Source of the DNA: Micavibrio_B sp044238965
GTDB lineage: Bacteria > Pseudomonadota > Alphaproteobacteria > Micavibrionales > Micavibrionaceae
NCBI GenBank assembly: GCA_044238965.1
Contig: JBIICJ010000143.1
Coordinates: 1 to 5,437, forward strand
Direction of reading: 5' to 3'
Length of the DNA: 5,437 nt
Positions 1 through 5,006 of this stretch are shown one piece after another. The notes below the pieces were generated by a model, which did no database searches, was not told where the DNA came from, and saw only the letters and a program-made list of their open reading frames with translations. Position numbers and translations under genes: made by a program. The first letter of the stretch is position 1, and the number at the start of each line of letters is the position of its first letter.

Positions 1-33
1 GGCGGTGCCGCAGCCAGCCAGAGGCTCCGGTGA
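1..33 (+). CDS. 3' end of an unidentified upstream gene (partial)
   Basis: The first reading frame is open from the window edge and ends at TGA 31-33, giving a ten-residue tail GGAAASQRLR. The next gene starts with GTG at 30, so the two share a GTGA overlap typical of translationally coupled genes in one operon. Too little is present to identify the product. The reality of this gene rests only on the overlap geometry and on a GC-rich third codon position; the open frame over 30 nt could be chance. Confidence 0.4.
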   Translation, partial: GGAAASQRLR

Positions 34-317
34 ATGCAACGCCCGCACTACAATCCCCACCCGACCACGGCCCCGGCACTGAGCTATCCCGCCTCTTGAA
101 GCGGATCGGCATTGAGCCAACGCCAACCTGTGCCTGCCGCGCCAAGGCAGCGCAGATGGACGCATGGGGGCCAGACGAGTGCAGCAAGCCAGAACGCATT
201 GACGAGGTGGTGAAGGTCATGCGCGAGGAAGCCGAGGCTCGCGGCCTGCCGTTCCTCGACATGGCCGGGCGATTGCTCGTGCGGCGGGCGATTGCGAACG
301 CACGCCTGAACGCTTGA
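30..317 (+). CDS. Small Cys-containing phage/mobile-element protein (95 aa)
   Basis: A 95-residue protein with GTG start at 30, preceded by GAGG at 21-24 (5-nt gap). The first 17 residues are Pro/Gly-rich and probably disordered. The conserved-looking part begins at about residue 19 (LSRLLKRIGI) and continues with CAC (Cys34, Cys36), then MDAWG and Cys51, then two probable helices (IDEVVKVMREEAEARGLPF and DMAGRLLVRRAIANAR). From memory, a module of this kind (helix, CxC, M-x-x-W-G, Cys, two helices) recurs in small proteins of phages and Planctomycetes, alone or fused to other domains; its function is unknown to me. Three Cys could hold a metal, but a fourth ligand is not obvious. The frame is open upstream to the window edge, so a longer N-terminus is possible, but the GTGA overlap supports this start. 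Confidence 0.7.
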   Translation: MNATPALQSPPDHGPGTELSRLLKRIGIEPTPTCACRAKAAQMDAWGPDECSKPERIDEVVKVMREEAEARGLPFLDMAGRLLVRRAIANARLNA

Positions 318-338
318 CAGTGCTGCCACCCTAGTGGC

Positions 339-551
339 ATGGGACGCACCAAGCCACAGCCGAAGCCCGAGGCGGTGATCCTGCCGCCTGAGCTGGACGA
401 CGACGACGAGCACGCTGGCGGTGGCATCCCAGATGAGGACGGGTGGATTCACCTCACAGGGAAGGAGCCCCAGCGTGAAGACGAAGCAAAGCCAAAGCGG
501 CGGCCTGCTCGACGACGTGAGAAAGGCGATGGCGGCCATCCGCCACGGTAG
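339..551 (+). CDS. Hypothetical protein, acidic then basic (70 aa)
   Basis: ATG at 339 lies seven codons beyond the preceding stop, in the same frame. The protein has a Pro/Lys start, an acidic run (ELDDDDEH, about residues 19-26), a Gly/Asp segment (GGGIPDEDGWIHL), and a Lys/Arg-rich tail. Codon third positions are mostly G/C up to about position 480, then become mixed while the +1 frame becomes strongly GC3-biased. The last 77 nt overlap the next gene. No good Shine-Dalgarno precedes the ATG. It could be a genuine small disordered protein, or the 5' part of a gene joined to the next frame by a frameshift. Function is not recognisable. Confidence 0.5.
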   Translation: MGRTKPQPKPEAVILPPELDDDDEHAGGGIPDEDGWIHLTGKEPQREDEAKPKRRPARRREKGDGGHPPR

Positions 552-741
552 CAAGCGGTGGCACGAGAAGGTTGCCCCTGAGCACCTGGACGAGCTCGCG
601 GCCATCAAAGCGGCCTGGAGGGCCGGAGAACTCGGCACACGCAGAAAGACGTTGGCGAGAAGCATCGCAGCCAACATGCGTGCTCGTGGCATTTCGGACG
701 TTGGCGAACAGGGGGTAATGACATGGCTCGACGAAGTCTGA
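475..741 (+). CDS. Small HTH-like protein (88 aa)
   Basis: The open frame can begin at GTG 421, but GTG 475 is preferred because AAGGAG at 462-467 sits 7 nt before it, whereas 421 and ATG 433 lack a ribosome site. The 88-aa product begins MKTKQSQSGGLLDDVRKAM and is all-helical in appearance: helix at 11-23, a basic turn (RHGSKRWHEKV, 23-33), then helices 35-50, 55-71 and 77-87. The pattern IKAAWRAGELG, then LARSIAANMRARGI, then VMTWLDEV resembles a winged or simple helix-turn-helix. A DNA-binding role, for example a small terminase subunit-like or regulatory protein, is inference. It overlaps the upstream gene by 77 nt and the phosphoesterase gene by 19 nt, so it probably belongs to one operon. 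Confidence 0.72.
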   Translation: MKTKQSQSGGLLDDVRKAMAAIRHGSKRWHEKVAPEHLDELAAIKAAWRAGELGTRRKTLARSIAANMRARGISDVGEQGVMTWLDEV

Positions 742-1796
742 AGGACCAGGTCGCCGAGGACGTGAGCCACTCGCAGCAGCTGGCCGCCGACGCTGAGCTG
801 GCCCGGCTGCGGTCTGAACTGGCGACGTACCGGAATAGGTACAAGGCGGCGCTGGCTCAGATCGACCGCGAGCGTGAGCGGGGCGACGCCCTTGTGGCAC
901 TCTCTGGCATTCAAGCCGTCAAGGCCCCTTTGCCCAAGGGTGTCAAAGCCAAGCGGCACGACGCCACGGCGGTGCTGATGCTCTCGGATGTCCACTGCGA
1001 AGAGCGCATCCTGCCCGAGACCGTGAACGGCGAGAACGACTACTCGCTTGACGTATGTCAACTGCGGATGAACGAGCTCGAGGAGCGATTCATCGCCTGC
1101 CTTGAGCACGAACGCAATCAGGCCAACGTCCGCCGGGTTCTCGTCTGGCTCGGCGGCGACTTCATCACAGGGCACATCCACCCTGACTGCATGGAAGTGG
1201 CCCAGCTCTCGCCGATGAACGCCACGCGGTGGATCGCTGAGCGGTTGCGTGGGCTCATTGACTCCATTGCCGGGAACGCCGACGAGGTGATCGTCTGCAC
1301 CAACGCCGGCAACCACGGCCGCAGCACCGAGAAGAACCGCATTGCCACGGAGCTCGACCACTCGTGGGAACAGATGATGTACTTCACGCTGGCCCGCGAG
1401 GAGAAGAACAAAAACGTGTCTTGGAGGATTGCCGAGGGGCACCTCGGGTACGTGGACCTGGACGGGTTCCTCGTACGCACCACCCACGGCCACTCCATCC
1501 GGTTCGCTGGTGGCGTCTACGGTCTGGCCTTGCCGGCCAGCAAGGCGATCGCCCGGTGGGACGCAGGCCGCCGTGCCGATCTCACCATCTTCGGCCACTA
1601 CCACTCGTGGGGCTGGCTGCGTGGGGCTCGCTACGTGGCCAACGGCAGCGTGATTGGACACTCACCGTACGCTGAGCGGGTGGCCTCGCCAGAGCGGCCC
1701 TGCCAGGGCATGGCCATCATCGACCACGGCCGGCACGAGGTGACGCGGGCGTATCCGCTCTTCTGCGACAGAGACTTGAGAAAGGGAACCAAATGA
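723..1796 (+). CDS. Calcineurin-like metallophosphoesterase, phage type (357 aa)
   Basis: All metal-binding motifs of the calcineurin-like phosphoesterase superfamily are visible in order: D89-V-H91 (LSDVH), GGD146, GN197H198, H255 in TTHGH, and GH292-Y-H294. This predicts a dinuclear-metal phosphomonoesterase or phosphodiesterase; members act on nucleotides, DNA ends or phosphoproteins, and the substrate here is unknown. The third motif reads GNHGR where many relatives have GNHE or GNHD. Residues about 14-55 are a Leu/Ala/Arg-rich probable coiled coil (LARLRSELATYRNRYKAAL) that could mediate oligomerisation or binding to DNA or a partner. ATG 723 lies 7 nt after GGGGG at 711-715. The gene overlaps the preceding one by 19 nt and the following one by ATGA, suggesting coupled translation. 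Cytoplasmic; no signal peptide or membrane segment. Confidence 0.9.
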   Translation: MARRSLKDQVAEDVSHSQQLAADAELARLRSELATYRNRYKAALAQIDRERERGDALVALSGIQAVKAPLPKGVKAKRHDATAVLMLSDVHCEERILPETVNGENDYSLDVCQLRMNELEERFIACLEHERNQANVRRVLVWLGGDFITGHIHPDCMEVAQLSPMNATRWIAERLRGLIDSIAGNADEVIVCTNAGNHGRSTEKNRIATELDHSWEQMMYFTLAREEKNKNVSWRIAEGHLGYVDLDGFLVRTTHGHSIRFAGGVYGLALPASKAIARWDAGRRADLTIFGHYHSWGWLRGARYVANGSVIGHSPYAERVASPERPCQGMAIIDHGRHEVTRAYPLFCDRDLRKGTK

Positions 1797-2296
1797 CAAC
1801 CGCACTGGATGAATCCAACGCCGCCCTGCGTGAAGCTGTGGAAGCCCGCCTGGCTGGCGGCTGCTGCGACGGTGGCAAGTGCCAGCCGGCCGACGACGCA
1901 CCCGAGCGGTGGAAGGCGGCGACGCTGGCCAGTGCCAAGAAGTATGCCGAGCGGCTCACGGGCGACAGCCTGCTGGCTGCCTCGGACGTTCACCCCACGA
2001 GCCAGGCGTTCTACGATCTGTGCGACGGGCTGAAGCGGATGCACGCTGGCAAGAGCCGAGACTACGGATGCCCGAGCGGGACCGACCCGCTGGCGAATAT
2101 TCGCAACGGGGCCAAGTTTGTCGGGATCCCGTCTTGGAAGGCTGCGATGGTGCGGCTGTCGGACAAGGTCACCCGGCTGGCCACGTTCAATGCGACAGGG
2201 TCTCTGCATAACGAGGGTGTGGCCGACACGCTCGAGGACCTGGCCAGCTACAGCCTCTTGGCACTGCTGCTGTACCGGGAAGAGCAGGGCGACTAG
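1793..2296 (+). CDS. Nucleotide modification associated domain 1 (DUF1599)-like protein (167 aa)
   Basis: The C-terminal half (about residues 85-163) has the pattern I associate with the Nmad1/DUF1599 family: K87-S-R-D90-Y91-G92, then a hydrophobic segment with R121, D124, K125 and R128 (VRLSDKVTRL), then E141, D145 and D149 in GVADTLEDLASYSLLALL. The final acidic helix pair recalls all-alpha NTP pyrophosphohydrolases of the MazG/dUTPase type, but the full MazG ExxE motif is not evident. Nmad1 domains are found in phages and mobile elements and were predicted to act in nucleotide or DNA modification; the reaction is not established. The N-terminal half is helical and has a Cys cluster (Cys24, Cys25, Cys30 in GGCCDGGKC) that could bind metal. 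The start overlaps the phosphoesterase stop as ATGA, with AAAGGGA at 1781-1787 as ribosome site. It is the last gene of the rightward block. Confidence 0.65.
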   Translation: MTTALDESNAALREAVEARLAGGCCDGGKCQPADDAPERWKAATLASAKKYAERLTGDSLLAASDVHPTSQAFYDLCDGLKRMHAGKSRDYGCPSGTDPLANIRNGAKFVGIPSWKAAMVRLSDKVTRLATFNATGSLHNEGVADTLEDLASYSLLALLLYREEQGD

Positions 2297-2360
2297 GCGT
2301 ATCAGGAAACGTCGCTTTTCCGTTGCTTTTGCGATACGTCTCTGGCACGTGATTTAATGC
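2297..2360. other. Convergent intergenic region with nested inverted repeats
   Basis: Two convergent genes end here. The gap contains CGTATC at 2298-2303 matched by GATACG at 2333-2338, enclosing a small hairpin GGAAA (2305-2309) / TTTCC (2317-2321) with a 7-nt loop. An 11-nt direct repeat, CGTCGCTTTTC (2310-2320) and CGTTGCTTTTG (2321-2331), overlaps the hairpin. T-rich stretches follow the small stem, so it could act as a weak terminator for the rightward operon, but the stem is short. No gene fits in the gap. Confidence 0.4.
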
Positions 2361-2570
2361 TCAGTCGTCGAGTAGCCCCGGTCGCTCGCGGAGCAACTCG
2401 CGTATCTGCTCAAGCTGCTGCCTCGTCTCCTCGCTCGGCTCGCCGTGCTTGAGGATTGAGCGGCAGTGCTGGTCCACGGCCCAGAGCACACCCTTGGCCT
2501 CGCGCCCCTGCATGGCGGCGGTGAACTCGGTCTGTTCTTCCGGTAGGCGGAAGCGGAGGGTGGCGTGCAT
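2361..2570 (-). CDS. Small conserved phage protein (69 aa)
   Basis: The product begins MHATLRFRLPEEQTEF and continues with AAMQGREAKGVLWAVDQHCRSILKHG and a C-terminal helix (EETRQQLEQIRELLRER). From memory, many phages of Gram-positive and Gram-negative hosts carry a small protein of this build: a short beta segment with LPE, an acidic linker, a helix with W/L-x-x-x-D-x-x-x-R-x-x-x-K-H/Y-G, and a last helix with regularly spaced Leu. Its function is unknown; it is usually seen near replication or early genes. The start at 2570 has no strong Shine-Dalgarno, only a GGAA close to the ATG. A strong hairpin lies 21 nt upstream of the start. Cytoplasmic, no membrane segment. The family recognition is good, the role unknown. 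Confidence 0.8.
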   Translation of the reverse strand: MHATLRFRLPEEQTEFTAAMQGREAKGVLWAVDQHCRSILKHGEPSEETRQQLEQIRELLRERPGLLDD

Positions 2571-2590
2571 GTTCCAGATTCCAGAATGAG

Positions 2591-2623
2591 ACGCCGCCCG
2601 GCGGGTTGCCAGCCGGGCGGCGT
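2591..2623 (-). terminator. Strong GC-rich hairpin between two leftward genes
   Basis: A perfect 12-bp inverted repeat, ACGCCGCCCGGC (2591-2602) and GCCGGGCGGCGT (2612-2623), closes a 9-nt loop. It lies about 30 nt past the stop of the leftward 129-aa gene and 21 nt before the start of the 69-aa gene. It lacks a downstream T-run on either strand, so it is not a classical intrinsic terminator. It may attenuate transcription, protect an mRNA 3' end, or mask the weak ribosome site of the downstream gene. Confidence 0.6.
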
Positions 2624-2652
2624 GAGGGCATTAGACAGAACGGGTCAATGAG

Positions 2653-3042
2653 TCACTGGGTTGCCGTCTTCCAGCCAACCCAAAAGCCGTGCTCGAACTC
2701 TCCGACAAACCTTCGGCGATCTCCCTGCTCAACATTCATTTCAGACGCAGCTCGTCTGCCAAGTGCCTCGACTTGCTCAGAGCTTGGCTTCAGTGCGCCT
2801 GCTTTTGCCAGATCCATCGCTGCTAATCCACCAGCGATGGTTGCCCCAGATGGAGACGCGTCCGCCTTTTTCTTTGCAGCGTCCTTCTCCTTGGCTACCT
2901 TGCGTGCAGCCCGATCGGCAGCCACCTTGGCGTCGAGCTCCTTCCACCGTTCTGGAAACATTGCCCGACCACCGAGATCGAAAGCGACCATGGCAGCAAT
3001 CACAACACCGAATGCCACGGCGGCTTTTTTCAGCTTTGACAT
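2653..3042 (-). CDS. Small single-pass membrane protein (129 aa)
   Basis: The start codon is well supported: reading leftward, AAAGGAGG (complement of 3048-3055) lies 5 nt before ATG 3042, the best ribosome site in the window. Residues 1-6 are basic (MSKLKK) and residues 7-21 are hydrophobic (AAVAFGVVIAAMVAF), so the protein is probably anchored with its N-terminus in the cytoplasm and the rest outside. Residues about 30-65 are a highly charged Lys/Ala/Glu helix, possibly a coiled coil. A Ser/Gly/Ala linker follows, and the C-terminal 35 residues include RRRFVGEFEHGFWVGWK, whose FxxEFxxGFxxGW spacing resembles small helical phage and bacterial proteins. A lysis-related role (holin or spanin-like) is conceivable from size and topology, but nothing specific supports it. 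Codon use is slightly less GC-rich than in the neighbours. Confidence 0.78.
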   Translation of the reverse strand: MSKLKKAAVAFGVVIAAMVAFDLGGRAMFPERWKELDAKVAADRAARKVAKEKDAAKKKADASPSGATIAGGLAAMDLAKAGALKPSSEQVEALGRRAASEMNVEQGDRRRFVGEFEHGFWVGWKTATQ

Positions 3043-3069
3043 CGCACCCTCCTTTCAGGTGAGTTTGCT

Positions 3070-3099
3070 ACGGTACGGCGGGGTTGGCTCGGCTTTCAA
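3070..3099 (-). promoter_or_regulatory. Possible promoter for the 129-aa membrane protein
   Basis: On the minus strand, TTGAAA (complement of 3094-3099) and TACCGT (complement of 3070-3075) are separated by 18 nt, about 28 nt upstream of the start codon at 3042. The -10 match is poor (TA...T). The -35 falls inside the end of the integrase gene. The alternative is readthrough from the integrase promoter. Confidence 0.25.
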
Positions 3100-4061
3100 G
3101 CAACTGGCCTGTCGCCCGTAGATTCATCGCCTCCGCTGCGCAGGTCGCCGTGCTTTTCTGGCGGCTTGTCGAGGTCGGGCAGGTAGTCCAGGTTGGATTC
3201 CCGCCCGGTGATCTCCTCGTCGTAGTAGTGGTTCTCAGCCATCTCCTCGGACGAGTGGCCCAGCTGCTTTCTGGCCGAGATCCCGGCCCGCTTGAGGTAG
3301 CTGGCCGTGGATTTGCGGATGGCATGGAACGGCTTGTAGTCCACGCCGGCCACCCGGCAGAGCACCCGCAGGCTGTTGTACGCAGACAGCGGCTCCCGGT
3401 CATCCAGCCAAGGCCATACGCGAGCCTCTGGCGGGCCTTTCTGTGCCGCCAGCATCTTTGCTAGGTCCGGCGTGATCGGCCGTGTAATGGTCTCCCTGTG
3501 GCCCTTACGGGTGGCAGCGAGGAACGTGAGCGTGTGCTGCTCGAGGTCCACCTCCGACCACCGGATCTGCAGGATGGCACCTATCCTCTCGCCGGTCTGA
3601 AACATGGCCATGATTTTGGTCGGCCAGTACCAGGCGGCCGGCTTGCCCGAGACCAGTCCCTTCCGCCGTCGGCCAACCTCGACCAGCTTGGCAAGCTCCT
3701 CGGCCTTGTACGCCTTTGGCACGGGCTTTGGCACCTTCGGCCTGGCGTAGTCGGGGAACTCAATCATCTGGCCGTCTGACCGCTTCCACCGCTTTTTGGC
3801 TAGCCAGTTCCACAGGGTGCGGATGTGGGCCGAGTCTTTCGCCAGAGACGCCGGGCTGATCAGCTTCCACCGCGAATGCTGAGTGACACGCCGCCACCGC
3901 AGGAACTTGGCGATCGTCAGATCGTCGAGGTCGTCCACGGTCGGCTCCCGGCCCAGAAAGTCTCGCAGGCGGGCCAGCGTCGCCACGTACATCGCCACCG
4001 TCCGGTCGCACAGGTCCTTGTGTGGGGCAAATCGGTCGATCAACAGGTCTTTCAGCTGCAT
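3096..4061 (-). CDS. int: Tyrosine recombinase / phage-type integrase (321 aa)
   Basis: This is a site-specific recombinase of the tyrosine family, expected to integrate or excise the element. Counting from the preferred start: residues about 1-85 form a SAM-like core-binding domain (MQLKDLLIDRFAPHKD, TVAMYVATLARLRDFLG, FLRWRR). The catalytic domain starts near 115 and carries R159 in TGERIG, K186 in TRKGHRE, H246-A-I-R249, H269 in QLGH, and the nucleophile Tyr279 or Tyr280 in NHYYD. All six catalytic positions are present; the two adjacent tyrosines make the nucleophile ambiguous, and the His-to-Tyr spacing is one or two residues longer than the nine usual in XerC or lambda Int. The frame is open to 4133, but ATG at 4061 has AGAGGAG 7 nt before it, so the shorter start is chosen. 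The last 30 residues are polar and probably disordered. It is divergent from the HTH gene at 4272. Confidence 0.93.
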   Translation of the reverse strand: MQLKDLLIDRFAPHKDLCDRTVAMYVATLARLRDFLGREPTVDDLDDLTIAKFLRWRRVTQHSRWKLISPASLAKDSAHIRTLWNWLAKKRWKRSDGQMIEFPDYARPKVPKPVPKAYKAEELAKLVEVGRRRKGLVSGKPAAWYWPTKIMAMFQTGERIGAILQIRWSEVDLEQHTLTFLAATRKGHRETITRPITPDLAKMLAAQKGPPEARVWPWLDDREPLSAYNSLRVLCRVAGVDYKPFHAIRKSTASYLKRAGISARKQLGHSSEEMAENHYYDEEITGRESNLDYLPDLDKPPEKHGDLRSGGDESTGDRPVA

Positions 4062-4092
4062 CTTCGCTCTCCTCTTTTGGGTTTGAGGGGCG

Positions 4093-4121
4093 ATGCTAGC
4101 ACATAGTGTACAGATGTTCAA
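4093..4121 (-). promoter_or_regulatory. Predicted integrase promoter
   Basis: On the minus strand, TTGAAC (complement of 4116-4121) is followed after 17 nt by TAGCAT (complement of 4093-4098). Each hexamer matches four of six consensus bases. Transcription would begin near 4086, leaving a leader of about 25 nt with the integrase ribosome site. The spacer contains one copy of the 12-bp repeat ATAGTGTACAGA (4103-4114), a natural place for a regulator to act. Confidence 0.5.
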
Positions 4122-4179
4122 ACTGCACCCCATCCGCTAGAACAATCGCCCCCTTTGGGGTGAGTTGATAGTGTACAGA
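4103..4179 (+). repeat. Pair of 12-bp direct repeats, ATAGTGTACAGA
   Basis: The identical 12-mer occurs at 4103-4114 and 4168-4179, 65 bp apart start to start. The core TGTACA is a perfect palindrome. A small inverted repeat, CCCC-(C)TTT-GGGG (4149-4160), lies between the copies. One copy overlaps the predicted integrase promoter. Candidates are an operator pair, or arm-type sites for the integrase or an excisionase in an attachment region. Confidence 0.6.
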
Positions 4180-4193
4180 GTTTCGAGTGAACA

Positions 4194-4231
4194 GACCAAG
4201 GTTGGCCGTGCCGTGGACCAAGGTTGTCCAC
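4194..4231 (+). repeat. 11-bp direct repeat GACCAAGGTTG with inverted repeat
   Basis: GACCAAGGTTG occurs at 4194-4204 and 4216-4226, exactly 22 bp apart, about two helical turns, so both would face the same side of DNA. The second copy sits in an inverted repeat, GTGGAC (4213-4218) and GTCCAC (4226-4231). The block ends 6 bp before the -35 element of the rightward promoter, a typical position for an activator or repressor site. Confidence 0.5.
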
Positions 4232-4237
4232 GCAAGT

Positions 4238-4265
4238 TTGACACTAGAATCGCTAGCGTTACATT
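4238..4265 (+). promoter_or_regulatory. Rightward promoter 1 with palindromic spacer operator
   Basis: TTGACA at 4238-4243 is a perfect -35; TACATT at 4260-4265 is the -10 after a 16-nt spacer. The spacer contains the 8-bp palindrome CGCTAGCG (4251-4258). It shares 19 of 28 positions with the promoter at 5147-5174, including the spacer core CGCTA. Transcription is predicted to begin at about 4272, at or next to the ATG of the HTH gene. Confidence 0.65.
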
Positions 4266-4271
4266 GCAGGA

Positions 4272-4535
4272 ATGATTGCCGTGGCCTCACCAGACAAAGA
4301 ATGGATCACAGTCGCCGAAGCGGTGAAGCTCTGCGGCTGCACCGAGGGCTACATCCGGCGGCTGCTCATCGCCGAGGATCCCAGGCTGACCGGCTGGAAG
4401 GCCGGCGAGCGGGCCTGGCTGGTCAAGCGGGCCGACGCCGTGGCCCTCAAGGCCAGCCTGTCCACCCGATCCGTGGGCAGGCGAGCCGAGAAGCCGGCGG
4501 CACCCAAGCCGAGCCGCAAGCGGAAGCTCTCGTAA
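4272..4535 (+). CDS. Small HTH protein, excisionase/AlpA-like (87 aa)
   Basis: Residues about 10-50 read EWITVAEAVKLCGCTEGYIRRLL, then a loop with GWKAGERAWLVKRADAVAL. This is the layout of helix-turn-helix proteins of the excisionase/MerR-like type: T-x-x-E-A, a first helix, a turn, a recognition helix ending in RRLL, and a beta hairpin ending in an aromatic and V-x-x. The tail from residue about 62 is basic and Pro/Arg/Lys-rich. Such proteins bind DNA as recombination directionality factors or as transcription regulators; its position divergent from the integrase fits both. Two starts are possible: ATG 4272, which coincides with the predicted transcript start, or GTG 4281, which has AGGA 9 nt before it and gives 84 residues. 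Cytoplasmic. Confidence 0.78.
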   Translation: MIAVASPDKEWITVAEAVKLCGCTEGYIRRLLIAEDPRLTGWKAGERAWLVKRADAVALKASLSTRSVGRRAEKPAAPKPSRKRKLS

Positions 4536-4545
4536 TCCTCGAGGA
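4536..4545. other. 10-bp perfect palindrome after the HTH gene
   Basis: TCCTCGAGGA directly follows the TAA stop at 4533-4535. It has no loop, so it would not make a good RNA hairpin; it could be a protein-binding site or chance. The remainder of the gap to 4578 shows nothing clear. Confidence 0.3.
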
Positions 4546-4578
4546 AAACCGCACCCCAGAAAATCTGCTCAAGAGCCC

Positions 4579-4606
4579 TTGCAGGAAGTAACGATATCGG
4601 TACACT
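4579..4606 (+). promoter_or_regulatory. Rightward promoter 2 with 16-bp near-palindromic operator
   Basis: TTGCAG (4579-4584), 16-nt spacer, TACACT (4601-4606). The spacer and -10 contain GTAACGATATCGGTAC (4588-4603), a palindrome broken only at one base pair, with the perfect core CGATATCG (4592-4599). It shares 22 of 28 positions with promoter 3. Transcription would start near 4613, about 45 nt ahead of the ATG at 4658. Confidence 0.65.
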
Positions 4607-4657
4607 AGGGCCAAGCGAGCACGGTTGCTCGCGGACCTCGAGCAGAAAGACAAAGCG

Positions 4658-4936
4658 ATGACCTCTAGCAAACACGTCCGCCAGCAGATTGCCAGTCTAG
4701 CCTCCGGCGAGTGCCGGTGGATCGGCCGCGAAGACGTTCACGTTTACTGCCGCCGCCCTTTCGTCGAGTGCCTCATGCCCAGCGGACGCATGGGCTGGCA
4801 GCCAGGCCCAGCGACGTACTCAGTTGTCTGCCCGTCTGCTGGCCTCAAGCACGGCACCTGGGTGCCGGCCGACGAGGCAGCCACCACTGTCAGTGGCATG
4901 CTGAATGGCTTTGCCGTCACGGTTGCCGCTGCCTGA
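4658..4936 (+). CDS. Hypothetical protein with four Cys (92 aa)
   Basis: The frame is open from TTG 4625, but ATG 4658 is the preferred start because it lies behind a suitable leader; the ribosome site is weak (purine-rich AGAAAGACAAAG). The protein has a basic first helix (MTSSKHVRQQIASLAS), then Cys19, Cys31, Cys38 and Cys58 in a Trp/Gly/Pro-rich middle (GRMGWQPGPATYSVVCPSAG), and an Ala/Val-rich end. The residue mix suggests a small beta fold, perhaps metal-stabilised, but I do not recognise a family. Codon third positions are GC-rich as in the neighbours. It is transcribed from a promoter of the shared-operator set, so it is probably an early or regulated gene of the element. Confidence 0.6.
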   Translation: MTSSKHVRQQIASLASGECRWIGREDVHVYCRRPFVECLMPSGRMGWQPGPATYSVVCPSAGLKHGTWVPADEAATTVSGMLNGFAVTVAAA

Positions 4937-5006
4937 AAGCACGACTCGCCTGCCGGCCATAGTGCCAGCGGGCCAAAGGATTCTCTCGGCCAAGGAGGGC
5001 CAAGCG

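Noticed and set aside
1048..1061. TTGAC-GTAT-GTCAA inverted repeat
   Set aside because: It lies inside the phosphoesterase coding sequence with no neighbouring promoter elements and is probably chance.
84..1661. 525-codon open frame on the minus strand across the left operon
   Set aside because: It is antisense to the phosphoesterase, whose catalytic motifs are all intact. Long antisense frames are expected in GC-rich genes, and the translation has no recognisable domain.
2606..3121. 171-codon plus-strand open frame opposite the membrane protein
   Set aside because: The minus-strand gene has a perfect ribosome site and a sensible membrane anchor. The plus-strand translation is Ser/Pro/Ala-rich shadow sequence without a ribosome site.
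4062..4133. 24-residue N-terminal extension of the integrase
   Set aside because: It starts at GTG or ATG-like codons without ribosome site, is Cys-rich and unlike integrase N-termini, and would overlap the predicted promoter. ATG 4061 has a good ribosome site.
4181..4200. TTTCGAGTGAACAGACC, considered as a T-arm-like tRNA 3' end marking an attachment site
   Set aside because: There is no GGTTCGANTCC match, no acceptor stem and no anticodon arm, so it does not support a tRNA or tRNA-derived att core.
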